DNA from: Pirellulales bacterium
Lineage (GTDB): Bacteria; Planctomycetota; Planctomycetia; Pirellulales; JANQPP01
DNA length: 64,000 bases
Assembly (NCBI GenBank): GCA_028289405.1
Contig: JANQPP010000081.1
Location: forward strand, 1-64,000
Reading direction: 5' to 3'
The notes beneath the pieces are model-generated. The model searched no databases, was not told the origin of the DNA, and worked only from the letters and a program-made list of their open reading frames with translations. The translations under genes were made by a program, and so were the position numbers. Positions 55,370 to 64,000 of the stretch are shown here, piece by piece. The number at the start of each line of letters is the position of its first letter. Position 1 is the stretch's first letter.

Positions 55370-56620
55370 ATGACCAGATGGATTGCCGTGTTTTTGGCCG
55401 GTTTTGCCTTGTGGCCAGTTGTGGAAACCGCGCACGGACAACAAGCGATGGAGCGGCAATTTTACGGTTCCGGCGTCCATCACTATTTCGCCAATGCCCC
55501 CGCCGAGGCCATCGCCGATTTCACTCTTGCCATCGAGGCCGGCAGCCGTGATCCACGGGTGTATTATTTCCGCGGACTGTCATATCTGCGGCAAGGGGAA
55601 CGGGATCAGGCCGCCGCTGATTTTCTCACCGGTGCCAAACTGGAATATACGGGGCTGGGCCGCTTGTCTCCCGTCGCCCGATCGCTGCAAAGAGTCCAGG
55701 GCAGGGATCGCAAACTCTTGGAGCGTTATCGGACGCAGGGCCGCATGGAGGCCGCGCGGCACGAGCGCGAGCGGTTGGAGGCACGATACGGCATCCGCCG
55801 GCGGGCCGAGTTGAATGATCTGCGTCGTCAGGCGGGAGTCGCGGCTCACGAAGAGCCATTAGCGGATGCTCCGAAGGATGGAGCCGAGCGCCAAGGGGAC
55901 GCCGGGCGGAAAGATTCGGACGAAGTTCCGGTACTCGTTCCCGCTCCTGAGAAGTCAGTGCCTCAAGCCAATCCGATCGTCACCGACGAGGCGCCTGCCG
56001 TTGCAAACGGCGCTTTTGTCCCGCCGACCGAAGATGGCGCTCCCCCTCCTCTGTTTGATGCTTTGCCACCTTCCCCCGCAAATTCTGACGCGATGGAAGC
56101 ACCCGCACCGGAATCCGAAGGCCAGGATCCCCTCTTTCCCGGCGATAACGAGCCGCTAGAAGACGATCCGCTCTTCAGCGGAAACGAAGCACCTACTTCG
56201 CCGGAGCCAGCCTTTGGCCCACAAGATTCCAGCGAAGCTGAGCCCGCTTCCCCGACCGAGGGCAAAGTCCCCTTGTCCGCGTTCGGCAGCATCCTGGGCC
56301 GCACCTTCGGCGGCCTGATGCCGTCCGCTCCCCCTCGCGTGGAATTGCCGAAAGCCCTCAGCGACTTGGTCCCCATGGGCCAACCGGGTGGTCCGCCAGC
56401 AGGCAGGCAAGGAGCCATGGAATTGGGTGAAGGGGAGTTTGAATTCACCCCCGTCGACGCTCCGCCTGAAGACGACAATTTTTTCACGCAGCCTCCCGCC
56501 GAGCGGAGCGACGTTCCAGATCCGGCCATGGATCAGACATTACCGCCTCGCAACGATCCCCTATTCGCTCCTCCTCCGCCAGAGGATGAGGACGATTCGC
56601 TGTTTTTCACCGAGGAATAG
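55370..56620 (+). CDS. Secreted TPR-like protein with acidic Pro-rich tail
   Basis: A 416-residue exported protein. Signal peptide at residues 1-23 (VFLAGFALWPVVETAHG). Residues about 30-90 fit tetratricopeptide-like helices (HHYFANAPAEAIADFTLAIE, YYFRGLSYLRQGERDQAAAD). A basic coiled-coil segment follows to about 165. The rest is disordered, acidic and rich in Pro, with repeats of PLFPG, DPLFSGNE and DPLFA, including DDDSLFFTEE-like end. Such tails are common in planctomycete envelope proteins. It probably binds other proteins; the role is unknown. Confidence 0.75.
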   Translation: MTRWIAVFLAGFALWPVVETAHGQQAMERQFYGSGVHHYFANAPAEAIADFTLAIEAGSRDPRVYYFRGLSYLRQGERDQAAADFLTGAKLEYTGLGRLSPVARSLQRVQGRDRKLLERYRTQGRMEAARHERERLEARYGIRRRAELNDLRRQAGVAAHEEPLADAPKDGAERQGDAGRKDSDEVPVLVPAPEKSVPQANPIVTDEAPAVANGAFVPPTEDGAPPPLFDALPPSPANSDAMEAPAPESEGQDPLFPGDNEPLEDDPLFSGNEAPTSPEPAFGPQDSSEAEPASPTEGKVPLSAFGSILGRTFGGLMPSAPPRVELPKALSDLVPMGQPGGPPAGRQGAMELGEGEFEFTPVDAPPEDDNFFTQPPAERSDVPDPAMDQTLPPRNDPLFAPPPPEDEDDSLFFTEE

Positions 56621-56786
56621 CCGCCCGGTGTGGGCGCTTGATGCCTTTACGCGAATCTCAAACGTCATAATCCGCGCAGCGCCAGGTTCCCACTCCGCGA
56701 CCAAGGCGTCGCTCTGGCGCCCAGCCGCGCTGAAACCCCTCGGAATTCAACCTACCTTTCTTACTCGCGCCCGAGCATCGTGCATC

Positions 56787-59690
56787 ATGAACCGGCTCTC
56801 CTTCCTTTGGTTTTTCTTCGTCGCGATCGTCGCCAGCAGTAGCTTCGCGAAGCCTGTTTGGGCCGGTGGCGCGCCGCGCATCGAGGAGATTTCTGTTCCC
56901 GCGATCCAAATCGGTGAGCAGGTCGGCTTGATCGTGGAAGGTCAAAACCTCACGCCGCACACCCGGTTGGTGTTGCCCTTGCCGGAGTATTCCCAATCCA
57001 TCGTGGGAGAGGCAACACCCACGCGTGTCGAATTTCAGGTCACCGTGGCGAAAAGTACTCCGGTGGGTATCTATCCGTTGCGGGTGGTCACGCGGCAGGG
57101 TATCAGCCCCGCGTTGCCGCTATCCGTGGATTCCCTGCCCCAAGAAGCGTTTACGCCTCACGTCGAGCAGCTTCCCATGGCGCTATTTGGGAAACTCACC
57201 GGCAAGCAGCGCCTGAGGACCGAGTTTCCAGGCCAAGCAGGACAGAAGGTGGTGGTCGAAGTGGAATCCACCCGCCTGGGCAGTAAGCTTCGTCCCATGT
57301 TGCATTTGTACGATGGCCGGGGAGTTCAAGTCGCATGGAGCCGGCCCACGCCTCGTTTAAGTGGAGATGCGAGACTCATCGCCGTGCTTCCGGAGGATGG
57401 CAGCTACACGGTGGAACTTCACGATGCCCTCTATCGGGGCAAGGCACCGGGCAAATTCCGCTTGAAAATTGGTGAATTCTCCTACGCCGATCTGGCCTTC
57501 CCATTGGGAGTCCGTTGCGGCAGCCGGACCTCGATTCAACTGATCGGTGAAAATCTCGGCTGGGGCACGATCTTGGAGGTTCCAGCGGGGGCGCTGCCGG
57601 GAATTGCTCCGGCCCGCTGGCCAACCGAATCGCGGGCAAGCGGTACACCTCCCTGGATCGTGATCAGTGATGTGGATGAAATTTTGGAAATGCAGGGTCC
57701 CGCTGGCCAGTTGCAGCAGTTGCCCTCGGCCCCCATTGCGGTGAATGGCCGTGTGGCGCAGCCAGATGAGGAGGACCGCTATTTGCTCGCCGTGGAACCG
57801 GGCAAATCGCTGCGCGTCGAAACGTTGGCCCGCGCGGCAGGCTCACCACTCGATCCGGTGATTATTCTGCGGGACATGCAGGGACGCGAATTGGCCCGGG
57901 GAGACGATCAGTCGACGTCGGTCGATCCTGAACTGATGTATGAAGTCCCCGAGGGCATGGAGCATTTGGAAATAGCCGTGCGGGATTTATTGGGCCGTGG
58001 AGGCTCTGGTTTTGTTTATCGTCTGGCGATCACGCCGGCCAAGCAACCAAATTTCGCACTGACCTTTCAAGAGGACCTGCGAAACATTCCGCGCGGGGGA
58101 GCCGCGCTTCTGAACGTGACCGCCGAGCGAACCCACTATGACGGCCCCATCGAAATCGAGATCCCGGATTTGCCTCCCCATGTGCGTGTGCAAGGCACTC
58201 GGATTCCTGCTGGTGGCATCACGGCGCTCCTCAGCTTGGCCGCCTCCGAAGAAAGCAGCGGCCATGCGTTGACGCGGGTCGTCGGAACGGCGACGGTGGC
58301 GGGGGAAACGCTCAGGCGATCTGCCGAGCGCGGCGCAAACGCCTATTCACGACAGCAACCTTGGTTCCGGTCCGAAGTAGCTTTGGCGGTGGCCGAGTCG
58401 GCACCTTTGAGAGTGGAGTGGAATCTTGCCGAACAACCGGAGCTGCCGCGTGGAGCATTGCTTCCTTTGAAAGTCCACGTCCGTCGCGAGGCAGCCGCCC
58501 AAGGTCCGGTGCGGATCACGCTGGAGACCAGCCAGGTCATCCCTAAGAAGAAGATCCGTGAAAACAATCAGGAGAAGGAAGTCGATGACGTGGATCGCGC
58601 GCTCCGGATTTTAGAGGAGTCGGTCATCGCCGCTGGCGAATCGCGGGCCCAGTTTACGCTGGCGATTCCACCGGACCTACCAAAGCAGCCTTTTGCGCTG
58701 GCCCTGCGCGGAGAACTGCTCGCCGACGATGAAAAAAAAGTCCTAGGCGAAAATGCCACCGAAGTGCGCATTGGAAAGCCCGTACCACTAGTCAAAGTGG
58801 AGGTCGCCAGCGCGGAGATCATGACCGCCGTGGCGGGAGAAAAAACGCCTCCTGTCCTGTCGGGTTACGTCAGTTTGGCTGGCGATCTTTCTCTGCTGGT
58901 CACCGTGAAGATCACGGGACTGCCGGAGCATGTGCCGGAACCCAGCCTGGAACTCCCGCCGGGAACGACTCGTTTCGAATTGCCACTCGAATTTCCCCAC
59001 GGGGTCCCCGCAGGCACGGTCGAAGGAGCCCAACTTCTCGCCGTGGTGCGGCCCGACCCGGAGAACCCGGACCTCAGTGTTTCCTCCGTGGCCGTGCCTA
59101 TTTCCTTGCGGATCATGGCCGGAGAAGTACCGCCACGTCGGGAACCACGCAGGATTTTCGAGGATGAGCCGGCTTTTCTGGCCAGCCTCTCCGGTGACGA
59201 CGCATCCGCCATGCTCGTGGCGTCCACATCGCTTTCGGGCCACGTCAGTTTGCGAGTCTTGCCTGGAGTAGACCCGCCTCGTCGGGCCGAAGATTTTCAG
59301 CGGAACATCCGCCGGTATCCACGCGCGGGAGAATACCGCTATTTGACGTTCGCCTGGCGGAAATCGGGCGGAGGCGGAATCGGCTTGCAACTAGGACATG
59401 ACGGATCGTGGAAAGCCGGCGAGGAAAAGTCCGCATCGTTTCAATACGTCGCGGGAAGCGGTGATGGATTCGCGACCTCCGCCGTGCGCGTGGCAGATGC
59501 GTTGCCAGATGAATGGATCGTGGTGACTCGGGACCTGTTCAAGGACTTCGGCCAATTCACGTTGACCGGGCTGGGGTTTTTGGTCCCCGACGGCGAACAT
59601 GCCGAGTTCGACCGCATCTATTTGGGGTCCGCACCGCCAGATTTCGAAGCGCTGCCTGCAGCGGATGGTCAGAAGTCGGCGGCGGAATGA
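56787..59690 (+). CDS. Large exported beta-rich protein
   Basis: A 967-residue protein with a signal peptide at residues 1-26 (LWFFFVAIVASSSFAKPVWA). The sequence is mostly beta: an IPT/TIG-like start (IQIGEQVGLIVEGQNLTPHT), then segments like bacterial pre-peptidase C-terminal domains (DEEDRYLLAVEPGKSLRVE, DPVIILRDMQGRELARGDDQ, and another such region near residue 160-230). The last 200 residues include HVSLRVLPGVDPPRRAE and a jelly-roll-like end. Similar large proteins in planctomycetes often stand with cytochrome or DUF1501 genes, but none is seen here. The role is unknown. The ATG at 56787 was chosen since it starts the signal peptide; the frame is open further upstream. Confidence 0.75.
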   Translation: MNRLSFLWFFFVAIVASSSFAKPVWAGGAPRIEEISVPAIQIGEQVGLIVEGQNLTPHTRLVLPLPEYSQSIVGEATPTRVEFQVTVAKSTPVGIYPLRVVTRQGISPALPLSVDSLPQEAFTPHVEQLPMALFGKLTGKQRLRTEFPGQAGQKVVVEVESTRLGSKLRPMLHLYDGRGVQVAWSRPTPRLSGDARLIAVLPEDGSYTVELHDALYRGKAPGKFRLKIGEFSYADLAFPLGVRCGSRTSIQLIGENLGWGTILEVPAGALPGIAPARWPTESRASGTPPWIVISDVDEILEMQGPAGQLQQLPSAPIAVNGRVAQPDEEDRYLLAVEPGKSLRVETLARAAGSPLDPVIILRDMQGRELARGDDQSTSVDPELMYEVPEGMEHLEIAVRDLLGRGGSGFVYRLAITPAKQPNFALTFQEDLRNIPRGGAALLNVTAERTHYDGPIEIEIPDLPPHVRVQGTRIPAGGITALLSLAASEESSGHALTRVVGTATVAGETLRRSAERGANAYSRQQPWFRSEVALAVAESAPLRVEWNLAEQPELPRGALLPLKVHVRREAAAQGPVRITLETSQVIPKKKIRENNQEKEVDDVDRALRILEESVIAAGESRAQFTLAIPPDLPKQPFALALRGELLADDEKKVLGENATEVRIGKPVPLVKVEVASAEIMTAVAGEKTPPVLSGYVSLAGDLSLLVTVKITGLPEHVPEPSLELPPGTTRFELPLEFPHGVPAGTVEGAQLLAVVRPDPENPDLSVSSVAVPISLRIMAGEVPPRREPRRIFEDEPAFLASLSGDDASAMLVASTSLSGHVSLRVLPGVDPPRRAEDFQRNIRRYPRAGEYRYLTFAWRKSGGGGIGLQLGHDGSWKAGEEKSASFQYVAGSGDGFATSAVRVADALPDEWIVVTRDLFKDFGQFTLTGLGFLVPDGEHAEFDRIYLGSAPPDFEALPAADGQKSAAE

Positions 59691-59718
59691 TCGCCACCGA
59701 ACTGGGCCGCCGATCCTC

Positions 59719-60345
59719 TCAATACCACTGATACGCATAGTCGTAGAATCGGGCCAGCGCCTGTTCACGGGCGGTAGCGTTTTCGTAGGGGCGCCATGCT
59801 GGCCGCAACGCTTCCAGCCGCCGTAGGAGGAGTTGTTCTGCGGCTTGATATGCCGTCCAATCTCGGCTCGCGGGAGTGTTGAGTTTGCTGGTAAGTCTCG
59901 TATACGCGTCCGCCAGTCGCGCCTTGACCCCCTCGCGGATTTCGGCATCCGGGGCTTGAAGTAGCGGCGAGAGGGCTAAGATGCCTTCGGTATCGAGCGG
60001 CTGGACTCCAATCTGCATCGCAGCGGAGGAATCTCCTCGCAGGATTCTGGAGGTGTTGTACATAACGGCCAAGGCATCGATGGGAAGCAGAGCGAACAGA
60101 TAAACGGTTGCCGCGAAGGCCCACGTTTGCCTCCGCATGAGCCAGACGAAATCTTTACCCTGGATGATCTTCCAGATCACCAATAGAAAGCCTGCCACGA
60201 CCAAGGAGATGCCGAACAGGCCGACGATCCGCAAACGCGTCATGCCGTTGAAGCCGATGTAAATAAACAGTCGGTGGTACACGGCCGCCGAAAGCAGCAA
60301 ATTTTCCAGCGACCAGATCCAAGCCAGCCGCCGCAATTTTCTCAC
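59719..60345 (-). CDS. Membrane protein, likely C-terminal half of a split DUF4153/DUF4173-like protein
   Basis: A 208-residue protein with three membrane helices (RLAWIWSLENLLLSAAVYHRL, LFGISLVVAGFLLVIWKI, WAFAATVYLFALLPIDALAV) and a soluble helical end. The GTG start overlaps the stop codon of the upstream membrane gene by four bases (GTGA). In related planctomycete proteins, as far as I recall, the same sequence continues the upstream protein in one chain (SLVFSGNM then LRRLAWIW). So it may be part of a frameshifted gene or a coupled two-part protein. The role of the family is unknown. Confidence 0.7.
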   Translation of the reverse strand: MRKLRRLAWIWSLENLLLSAAVYHRLFIYIGFNGMTRLRIVGLFGISLVVAGFLLVIWKIIQGKDFVWLMRRQTWAFAATVYLFALLPIDALAVMYNTSRILRGDSSAAMQIGVQPLDTEGILALSPLLQAPDAEIREGVKARLADAYTRLTSKLNTPASRDWTAYQAAEQLLLRRLEALRPAWRPYENATAREQALARFYDYAYQWY

Positions 60346-61388
60346 GGCGGATCGTGGGGCATGTTGCCGGAGAACACGAGGGAAAGCAAAATCGTGGCCA
60401 GCCCCAACGCCAGCGTCAGCCAGGCCGCCCCTTCGTGCGCGTAACCGGCATAGTAAAATCCTTCTGGGAATTCACGGAACCACAAGGTTTGAAATTCGAC
60501 CGCCAGATAAATGCCGAAGACAAGAATCACGGTGATCAGCGTGTTGCGGCAGGCGGGATACAAAGGTGCTTCCGTGGGGACATGCGAAGTGTTTTTGTCG
60601 GCGCGCCGCGCGGTGGGTACGTGTTTCATGAGGGGCCTTAGCAACCCGGCGGTGAGCCAGGCCGTGGCCAGCCAAAACAGGATTTCCATCGGCCCAACCG
60701 CTAGCCTCCTCAGCCATGCGCCGAATTCCCGCACGACCCATTCGATTTGGCCCCGCAAGTACGAAACGGCATCCGGATTGGCCAAGACGAACAGCGTGCA
60801 AAATAGGAACAACGCCGCGACGGGCATGATCAGGTTCAACCAATGTTGACGTGGGTGCAAGTCGGGCTGCCGCAGATACCGGCTGTGCCGAGCAAAACCC
60901 AGGTAGCCGGCGTGGAAGATTTGCGCGGCCATTTGCATGACCAGCAGCGGATAGGGGGGCATCCCCGCCAGCGCCGCGGCGAAGGCGATCGCCAGCACCA
61001 CGCCGCAGGTGACTTGCAAGACCGAGCCGCACCATACCAGACGGACGGCCAGCAGCCATAGCATGCCGCCCAGCAGCCACCAGGCCCGCGCGCGTTGCCC
61101 GCCTTGTGATCCGATGAAGAAAAGAAGCGGGAGCGCGGCGAACCACAGGGCTGGCCCGGCGAAACCATGGGATCGGTAAATGGCGATGTCCGCCAGCACC
61201 ACGCTGGCGATCAGGACGACCGTCTCACGGCGGCGTGGCAACGGTGGGGGCACATCGGGTTTTTCCAGGTCGATCGCGGGGGAAACTTCAACGATTTCAG
61301 CCTCGGGCGCCACTTCCGTGGCGTCATCGATACCCATGTCCGCCTCGTCCGTTGGATGCTTGGTCGTGGAATCCCGGTTCGACGACAC
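60342..61388 (-). CDS. Multi-pass membrane protein, likely N-terminal half of a split DUF4153/DUF4173-like protein
   Basis: A 348-residue protein with an acidic, Pro-rich cytoplasmic start (about 1-50) and eight to nine membrane helices (TVVLIASVVLADIAIY, PALWFAALPLLFFIGS, WWLLGGMLWLLAVRLVW, VTCGVVLAIAFAAALAG, LIMPVAALFLFCTLFVL, MEILFWLATAWLTAGLL, LITVILVFGIYLAVEF, AWLTLALGLATILLSLVFS). It begins with GTG at 61388 behind GGAATT. The stop codon overlaps the GTG of the next membrane protein, and the two together resemble one DUF4173-like protein. A one-base shift near 60342 would join them. Confidence 0.72.
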   Translation of the reverse strand: MSSNRDSTTKHPTDEADMGIDDATEVAPEAEIVEVSPAIDLEKPDVPPPLPRRRETVVLIASVVLADIAIYRSHGFAGPALWFAALPLLFFIGSQGGQRARAWWLLGGMLWLLAVRLVWCGSVLQVTCGVVLAIAFAAALAGMPPYPLLVMQMAAQIFHAGYLGFARHSRYLRQPDLHPRQHWLNLIMPVAALFLFCTLFVLANPDAVSYLRGQIEWVVREFGAWLRRLAVGPMEILFWLATAWLTAGLLRPLMKHVPTARRADKNTSHVPTEAPLYPACRNTLITVILVFGIYLAVEFQTLWFREFPEGFYYAGYAHEGAAWLTLALGLATILLSLVFSGNMPHDPP

Positions 61389-61628
61389 TTGTGAATTCCT
61401 ATGATTGACGCATGTCCTATTTTGGCGCTGACCACTTTATTTTAGCCAATATCAGCTAATAAGTAGTGAATTAGCCCATCTGGCGAACCTTTTTGCAGAG
61501 CACGGCGTCCTTCGAGGAAGCCCGTCAAGGCGGGGGTAAGGAAGCGGTATGTCCCGCTTGTGCAACCGGCCAGCATCGCCTACCGTGCCTGGCGAAGGAA
61601 CGAGCATCACCAGAGGCGAGAGATTCCC
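61389..61628. promoter_or_regulatory. Divergent promoter region before the MATE gene
   Basis: It contains three pieces of an A/T-rich inverted motif: TTAGC (61441-61445), GCTAAT (61454-61459) and ATTAGC (61469-61474), spaced as alternating inverted half sites. This could be an operator for the divergent membrane and MATE genes. No riboswitch fold was recognised. Confidence 0.3.
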
Positions 61629-63110
61629 ATGCGATCCAAATTGAGCGTGTGGTGGCGGCAGCCGAGCGGCGGGCGGGACGTGATGGCCATGGCCCTGCCG
61701 CTGGTGGTGTCCATGATGTCCTGGACGCTGATGCAGTTCATCGACCGCATGTTTCTCATGTGGTACACGGCGGATGCCCTGGCCGCTTCCTTGCCGGCGG
61801 GCATGATGAGCTTCTTCGTGATCGCCTTCCCCTTCGGTCTGGCCAATTACGCCGCTACGTTCGTCGCGCAGTATTACGGAGCGGGACGCCCCGAGCGGAT
61901 GGGGCAGGTGGTGGGACAGGCCACGTGGCTCGCCCTGTTCACGGTCGTGCTGGTGGCCGCCTCGCGCCCGGGTGCGCCATGGTTTTTCTCCTGGCTGGGA
62001 CATGAAGGCTCCATCCAGGTGCTAGAAGTCGACTACTATCTGACCATGGCCTTGGGGGCCGTGATGATCGTGACCAGCGCGGCCTGGTCTTCGTTGCTGA
62101 TTGGGCTGGGCAATACCCGGACCTTGATGTACGTGGACATGGCCACCGCCGTGGTCAACATCGTGCTGGACTACCTGCTCATCTTCGGCAACGGCGGGTT
62201 TCCCGAGATGGGGATCGCCGGTGCCGGTTGGGGAACCTCGCTGGCCCACACGTTCAAGGCGTGTCTGCTGCTGGCGATCCTCCTCGGCACCGAATATCGC
62301 GAAACCTACCAGATCGTGCCCGGCATGCGGTTCAGCCGGGAACTAATGCTCCGCATGCTGCGGTTCGGCTTTCCCAACGGGCTGCAATTCTTTTTCGAGA
62401 TCGGCACGATCACCATGTTCGTGAACATGGTGGGCCGCCTCGGTACGCTGGCACTTTCGGCCACGAATATGGCCTTCAATGTGAATAGCTTGGTGTTCAT
62501 TCCGCTGTTTGGCATCAGTACGGCGGTTTCCTCGTTGGTGGGACAGCGGCTGGGAGATGACAAGCCGGACTTGGCGGCGCGGGCGACCTGGTCCGCTTTG
62601 AGCTTGAGCCTGTGTTATGGGTTGTTCTTCTCCGTGGCCTACGCGGTAGTGCCCGACTTGTTCCTGTTTGCCCATGCCGCGCAGGCGGACGCGGTCTCCT
62701 TCGAGGAAATTCGCCGGCCGACCATCGTGCTGCTGCGGTTCGTGGCGGCTTACTGCCTATTTGATACGCTGTACATGGTATTCGCCGGAGCCGTGAAGGG
62801 AGCTGGGGATACCAAGTTCGTGCTCTGGGTGACGGCCCTTTCCGCCCCCTATCCGGCTCTGGGTGCCTGGCTGGCCGTATCCCATTTCGGCTGGGGGCTG
62901 TATGGTGCGTGGGCCGTGCTGACCTCTTGGGTTTGGTTTTTGGGGATCATCTACTTGCACCGCTTCCTACAAGGCAAATGGCGGTCGATGCGGGTTATCG
63001 AAGCGGCGGTCCCCTTGAAGGAAGAGGAGCTTTCAGCCGAGTCGACCAACGAGAAGCCTTCGTCGGAGGCGGGATTGTTGGCTGCCGTGGAACCGGCCAG
63101 CGGCGGATGA
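61629..63110 (+). CDS. MATE-family efflux transporter
   Basis: A 493-residue inner-membrane transporter with twelve predicted helices. MATE proteins expel cationic drugs and other organics in exchange for H+ or Na+. Family parts: the N-terminal DVMAMALPLVVSMMSWTLMQ helix with FIDRMFLMWY, the loop FVIAFPFGLANYAATFVAQYYGAG, LNTR-like GLGNTRTLMYVDMATAVVNI and GNGGFPEMGIAGAGWGTSL, and a second half with FGFPNGLQFFFEIG and GISTAVSSLVGQRLGDDKPD. The ATG at 61629 fits the helix 1 start. A cytosolic acidic tail of about 40 residues follows helix 12. The substrate is unknown. Confidence 0.94.
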   Translation: MRSKLSVWWRQPSGGRDVMAMALPLVVSMMSWTLMQFIDRMFLMWYTADALAASLPAGMMSFFVIAFPFGLANYAATFVAQYYGAGRPERMGQVVGQATWLALFTVVLVAASRPGAPWFFSWLGHEGSIQVLEVDYYLTMALGAVMIVTSAAWSSLLIGLGNTRTLMYVDMATAVVNIVLDYLLIFGNGGFPEMGIAGAGWGTSLAHTFKACLLLAILLGTEYRETYQIVPGMRFSRELMLRMLRFGFPNGLQFFFEIGTITMFVNMVGRLGTLALSATNMAFNVNSLVFIPLFGISTAVSSLVGQRLGDDKPDLAARATWSALSLSLCYGLFFSVAYAVVPDLFLFAHAAQADAVSFEEIRRPTIVLLRFVAAYCLFDTLYMVFAGAVKGAGDTKFVLWVTALSAPYPALGAWLAVSHFGWGLYGAWAVLTSWVWFLGIIYLHRFLQGKWRSMRVIEAAVPLKEEELSAESTNEKPSSEAGLLAAVEPASGG

Positions 63111-63131
63111 GAATCGTGAAGGCGAAGGGCC

Positions 63132-63503
63132 ATGCCGCGCTATGTGATTTTGCACCATGAAATGCCGCCGGATTCCGTCCGGGCAACGCATTGGGATTTC
63201 CTCGTGGAACAGGGAGATGTGCTGCGGGCTTGGGCCTTACCGGAAAGCCCACGCCCGGGAGCCGTGTTTGTCGCCACCCAACTGGCGGATCATCGGCTCG
63301 CTTATTTGACGTATGAAGGCCCCATATCAGGGGGCCGGGGCCACGTTTCCCGCTGGGATGCAGGGACGTGCCATTGGCGAGAGGACGCTCCCGAACGCGT
63401 GATTCTGGACGTGCGCGGCACCCATCTCGAGGGCCGCGTTACCCTTCAGGCAGTGGATCCGCCAGCGTGGAGTTTTTGTTGGGATTCAACGGAGGATTCG
63501 TGA
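63132..63503 (+). CDS. LigD-type 3'-phosphoesterase domain-like protein
   Basis: A 123-residue protein like the short phosphoesterase (DNA polymerase/ligase N-terminal) domain of LigD: RYVILHHEMPPDSVRATHWD (conserved His and Asp/Trp), FLVEQGDVLRAWALPE, HRLAYLTYEGPISGGRGHVS with the family GGRG motif, and RWDAGTCHW. In LigD this domain trims 3' ends during end joining. Free-standing short forms are common in planctomycetes and are of unknown function. It starts 21 bases after the MATE gene. Its last 65 bases overlap the convergent gene at the window edge. It ends somewhat short, before the usual final strands. Confidence 0.8.
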   Translation: MPRYVILHHEMPPDSVRATHWDFLVEQGDVLRAWALPESPRPGAVFVATQLADHRLAYLTYEGPISGGRGHVSRWDAGTCHWREDAPERVILDVRGTHLEGRVTLQAVDPPAWSFCWDSTEDS

Positions 63504-64000
63504 CCAGCGTGGATGGAACGGTGGGCACGGCTTCCGGGGGAATCCGTGAAGTGTGGCCGGAGAGCGTGAACTGGCCTTCTTCCAGACTCAAGGAAGAAAG
63601 CACGTAGGCCCACTCGCCGGGGGACCCTGGCGTCAGGTTGATGACAGCCACGGGGGCACCGTCGTGGACACTCCAGCGGAGAGTCACCCCCGCGGCACGG
63701 GCCGCACGTGAGATTTCGTCCAGCAATCTTCCCAACGGTAAAGGCAAACTCCCGGCCCGGGCATGCACGAACTTCAGGGCCAATTCATTTTCCGCGACGA
63801 GCAGCGGCTCCACCGCCAGTGACAAAACCACCGTGGCCAAGGGGGCTTCGTATTCGCAGGCCCACGTCGTGCGTCCCGGCGAAAAATGGACGCGCGGGGT
63901 GGTGACCTGGGAGGGCAACACCGTACCATGATTTTCGAGAAAGTCCACGGCCAGCCAGGCATTCAAATCCTGCTCGGCGAATTGGATCTCCCAATGGCCT
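63439..64000 (-). CDS. Hypothetical protein, cut by the window edge
   Basis: An open frame that stays open to base 64000, so the real start lies outside the window. At least 186 residues are seen. They have beta character with segments such as TWACEYEAPLATVVLSLAVE, LPLPLGRLLDEISRAARAAG and ALKFVHARAGSLPLP. The end (PPEAVPTVPSTLVTNPPLNP) is Pro-rich. No domain recognised. It converges on and overlaps the LigD-like gene by 65 bases. Confidence 0.6.
   Translation of the reverse strand, partial: GHWEIQFAEQDLNAWLAVDFLENHGTVLPSQVTTPRVHFSPGRTTWACEYEAPLATVVLSLAVEPLLVAENELALKFVHARAGSLPLPLGRLLDEISRAARAAGVTLRWSVHDGAPVAVINLTPGSPGEWAYVLSSLSLEEGQFTLSGHTSRIPPEAVPTVPSTLVTNPPLNPNKNSTLADPLPEG

Noticed and set aside
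61475-61628. Possible riboswitch before the MATE gene
   Set aside because: MATE genes often follow riboswitches, but I could not match the conserved cores of cobalamin, guanidine, preQ1 or yybP-type elements.

Overview
The window looks like chromosomal DNA of a planctomycete, most likely of the Pirellulales type. This is inferred from the gene content: a DUF1559 pseudopilin-like protein, two DUF1080 proteins beside a sulfatase, a CRTAC1 (FG-GAP/ASPIC) protein, a PEP-CTERM protein, a DUF447 protein, BON and DUF11 secreted proteins, frequent GTG/TTG starts and few Shine-Dalgarno sites. No rRNA, tRNA or CRISPR array was seen.

Region 1 (about 1.7-12.5 kb, all minus strand) is the most unusual part. 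It reads as a type III secretion locus. It holds a secretin of the injectisome SctC type, a secreted partner protein, two CesT-like secretion chaperones, and two very large proteins that each adjoin one chaperone. One large protein ends in an OTU-type cysteine protease domain (TGDCFYNA ... SHFDAV). The other carries a PI3/PI4-kinase-like catalytic loop (SDPNRGNY ... IDQD). Both folds are typical of effectors aimed at eukaryotic ubiquitin or lipid/protein phosphorylation. The other injectisome genes are not in this window. Palindromes, a MITE-like element and a broken ISKra4-type transposase lie around the locus.

Region 2 (13-28 kb) is mostly housekeeping: an FAH-family protein, a methyltransferase-GNAT fusion, a DinB/YfiT protein, a PEP-CTERM protein, greA, cobalamin-dependent metH, a dnaJ-rnpA-yidD operon, pabB-pabA followed by a DUF447 gene (a possible methanopterin link), and a FadL-type porin.

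Region 3 (28-37.3 kb) is a signalling block: a free Hpt protein, a REC-HD-GYP response regulator, a methyltransferase that may resemble PhcB-type signal synthases, and, divergent from it, a 1994-residue Ser/Thr kinase-AAA-TPR-GAF-histidine kinase-receiver protein. Together they could form a phosphorelay ending in c-di-GMP hydrolysis.

Region 4 (37.3-64 kb) contains an SPFH protein with a ribbon-helix-helix protein and a palindromic operator, a BON protein, an ECF sigma factor with a small membrane partner, large secreted proteins, a PLP aminotransferase, a pseudopilin-like gene with a small lipoprotein, a sulfatase, two DUF1080 proteins, a membrane protein that looks split over two overlapping genes, a MATE transporter, and a short LigD-phosphoesterase-like protein. 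A gene runs off the right edge.
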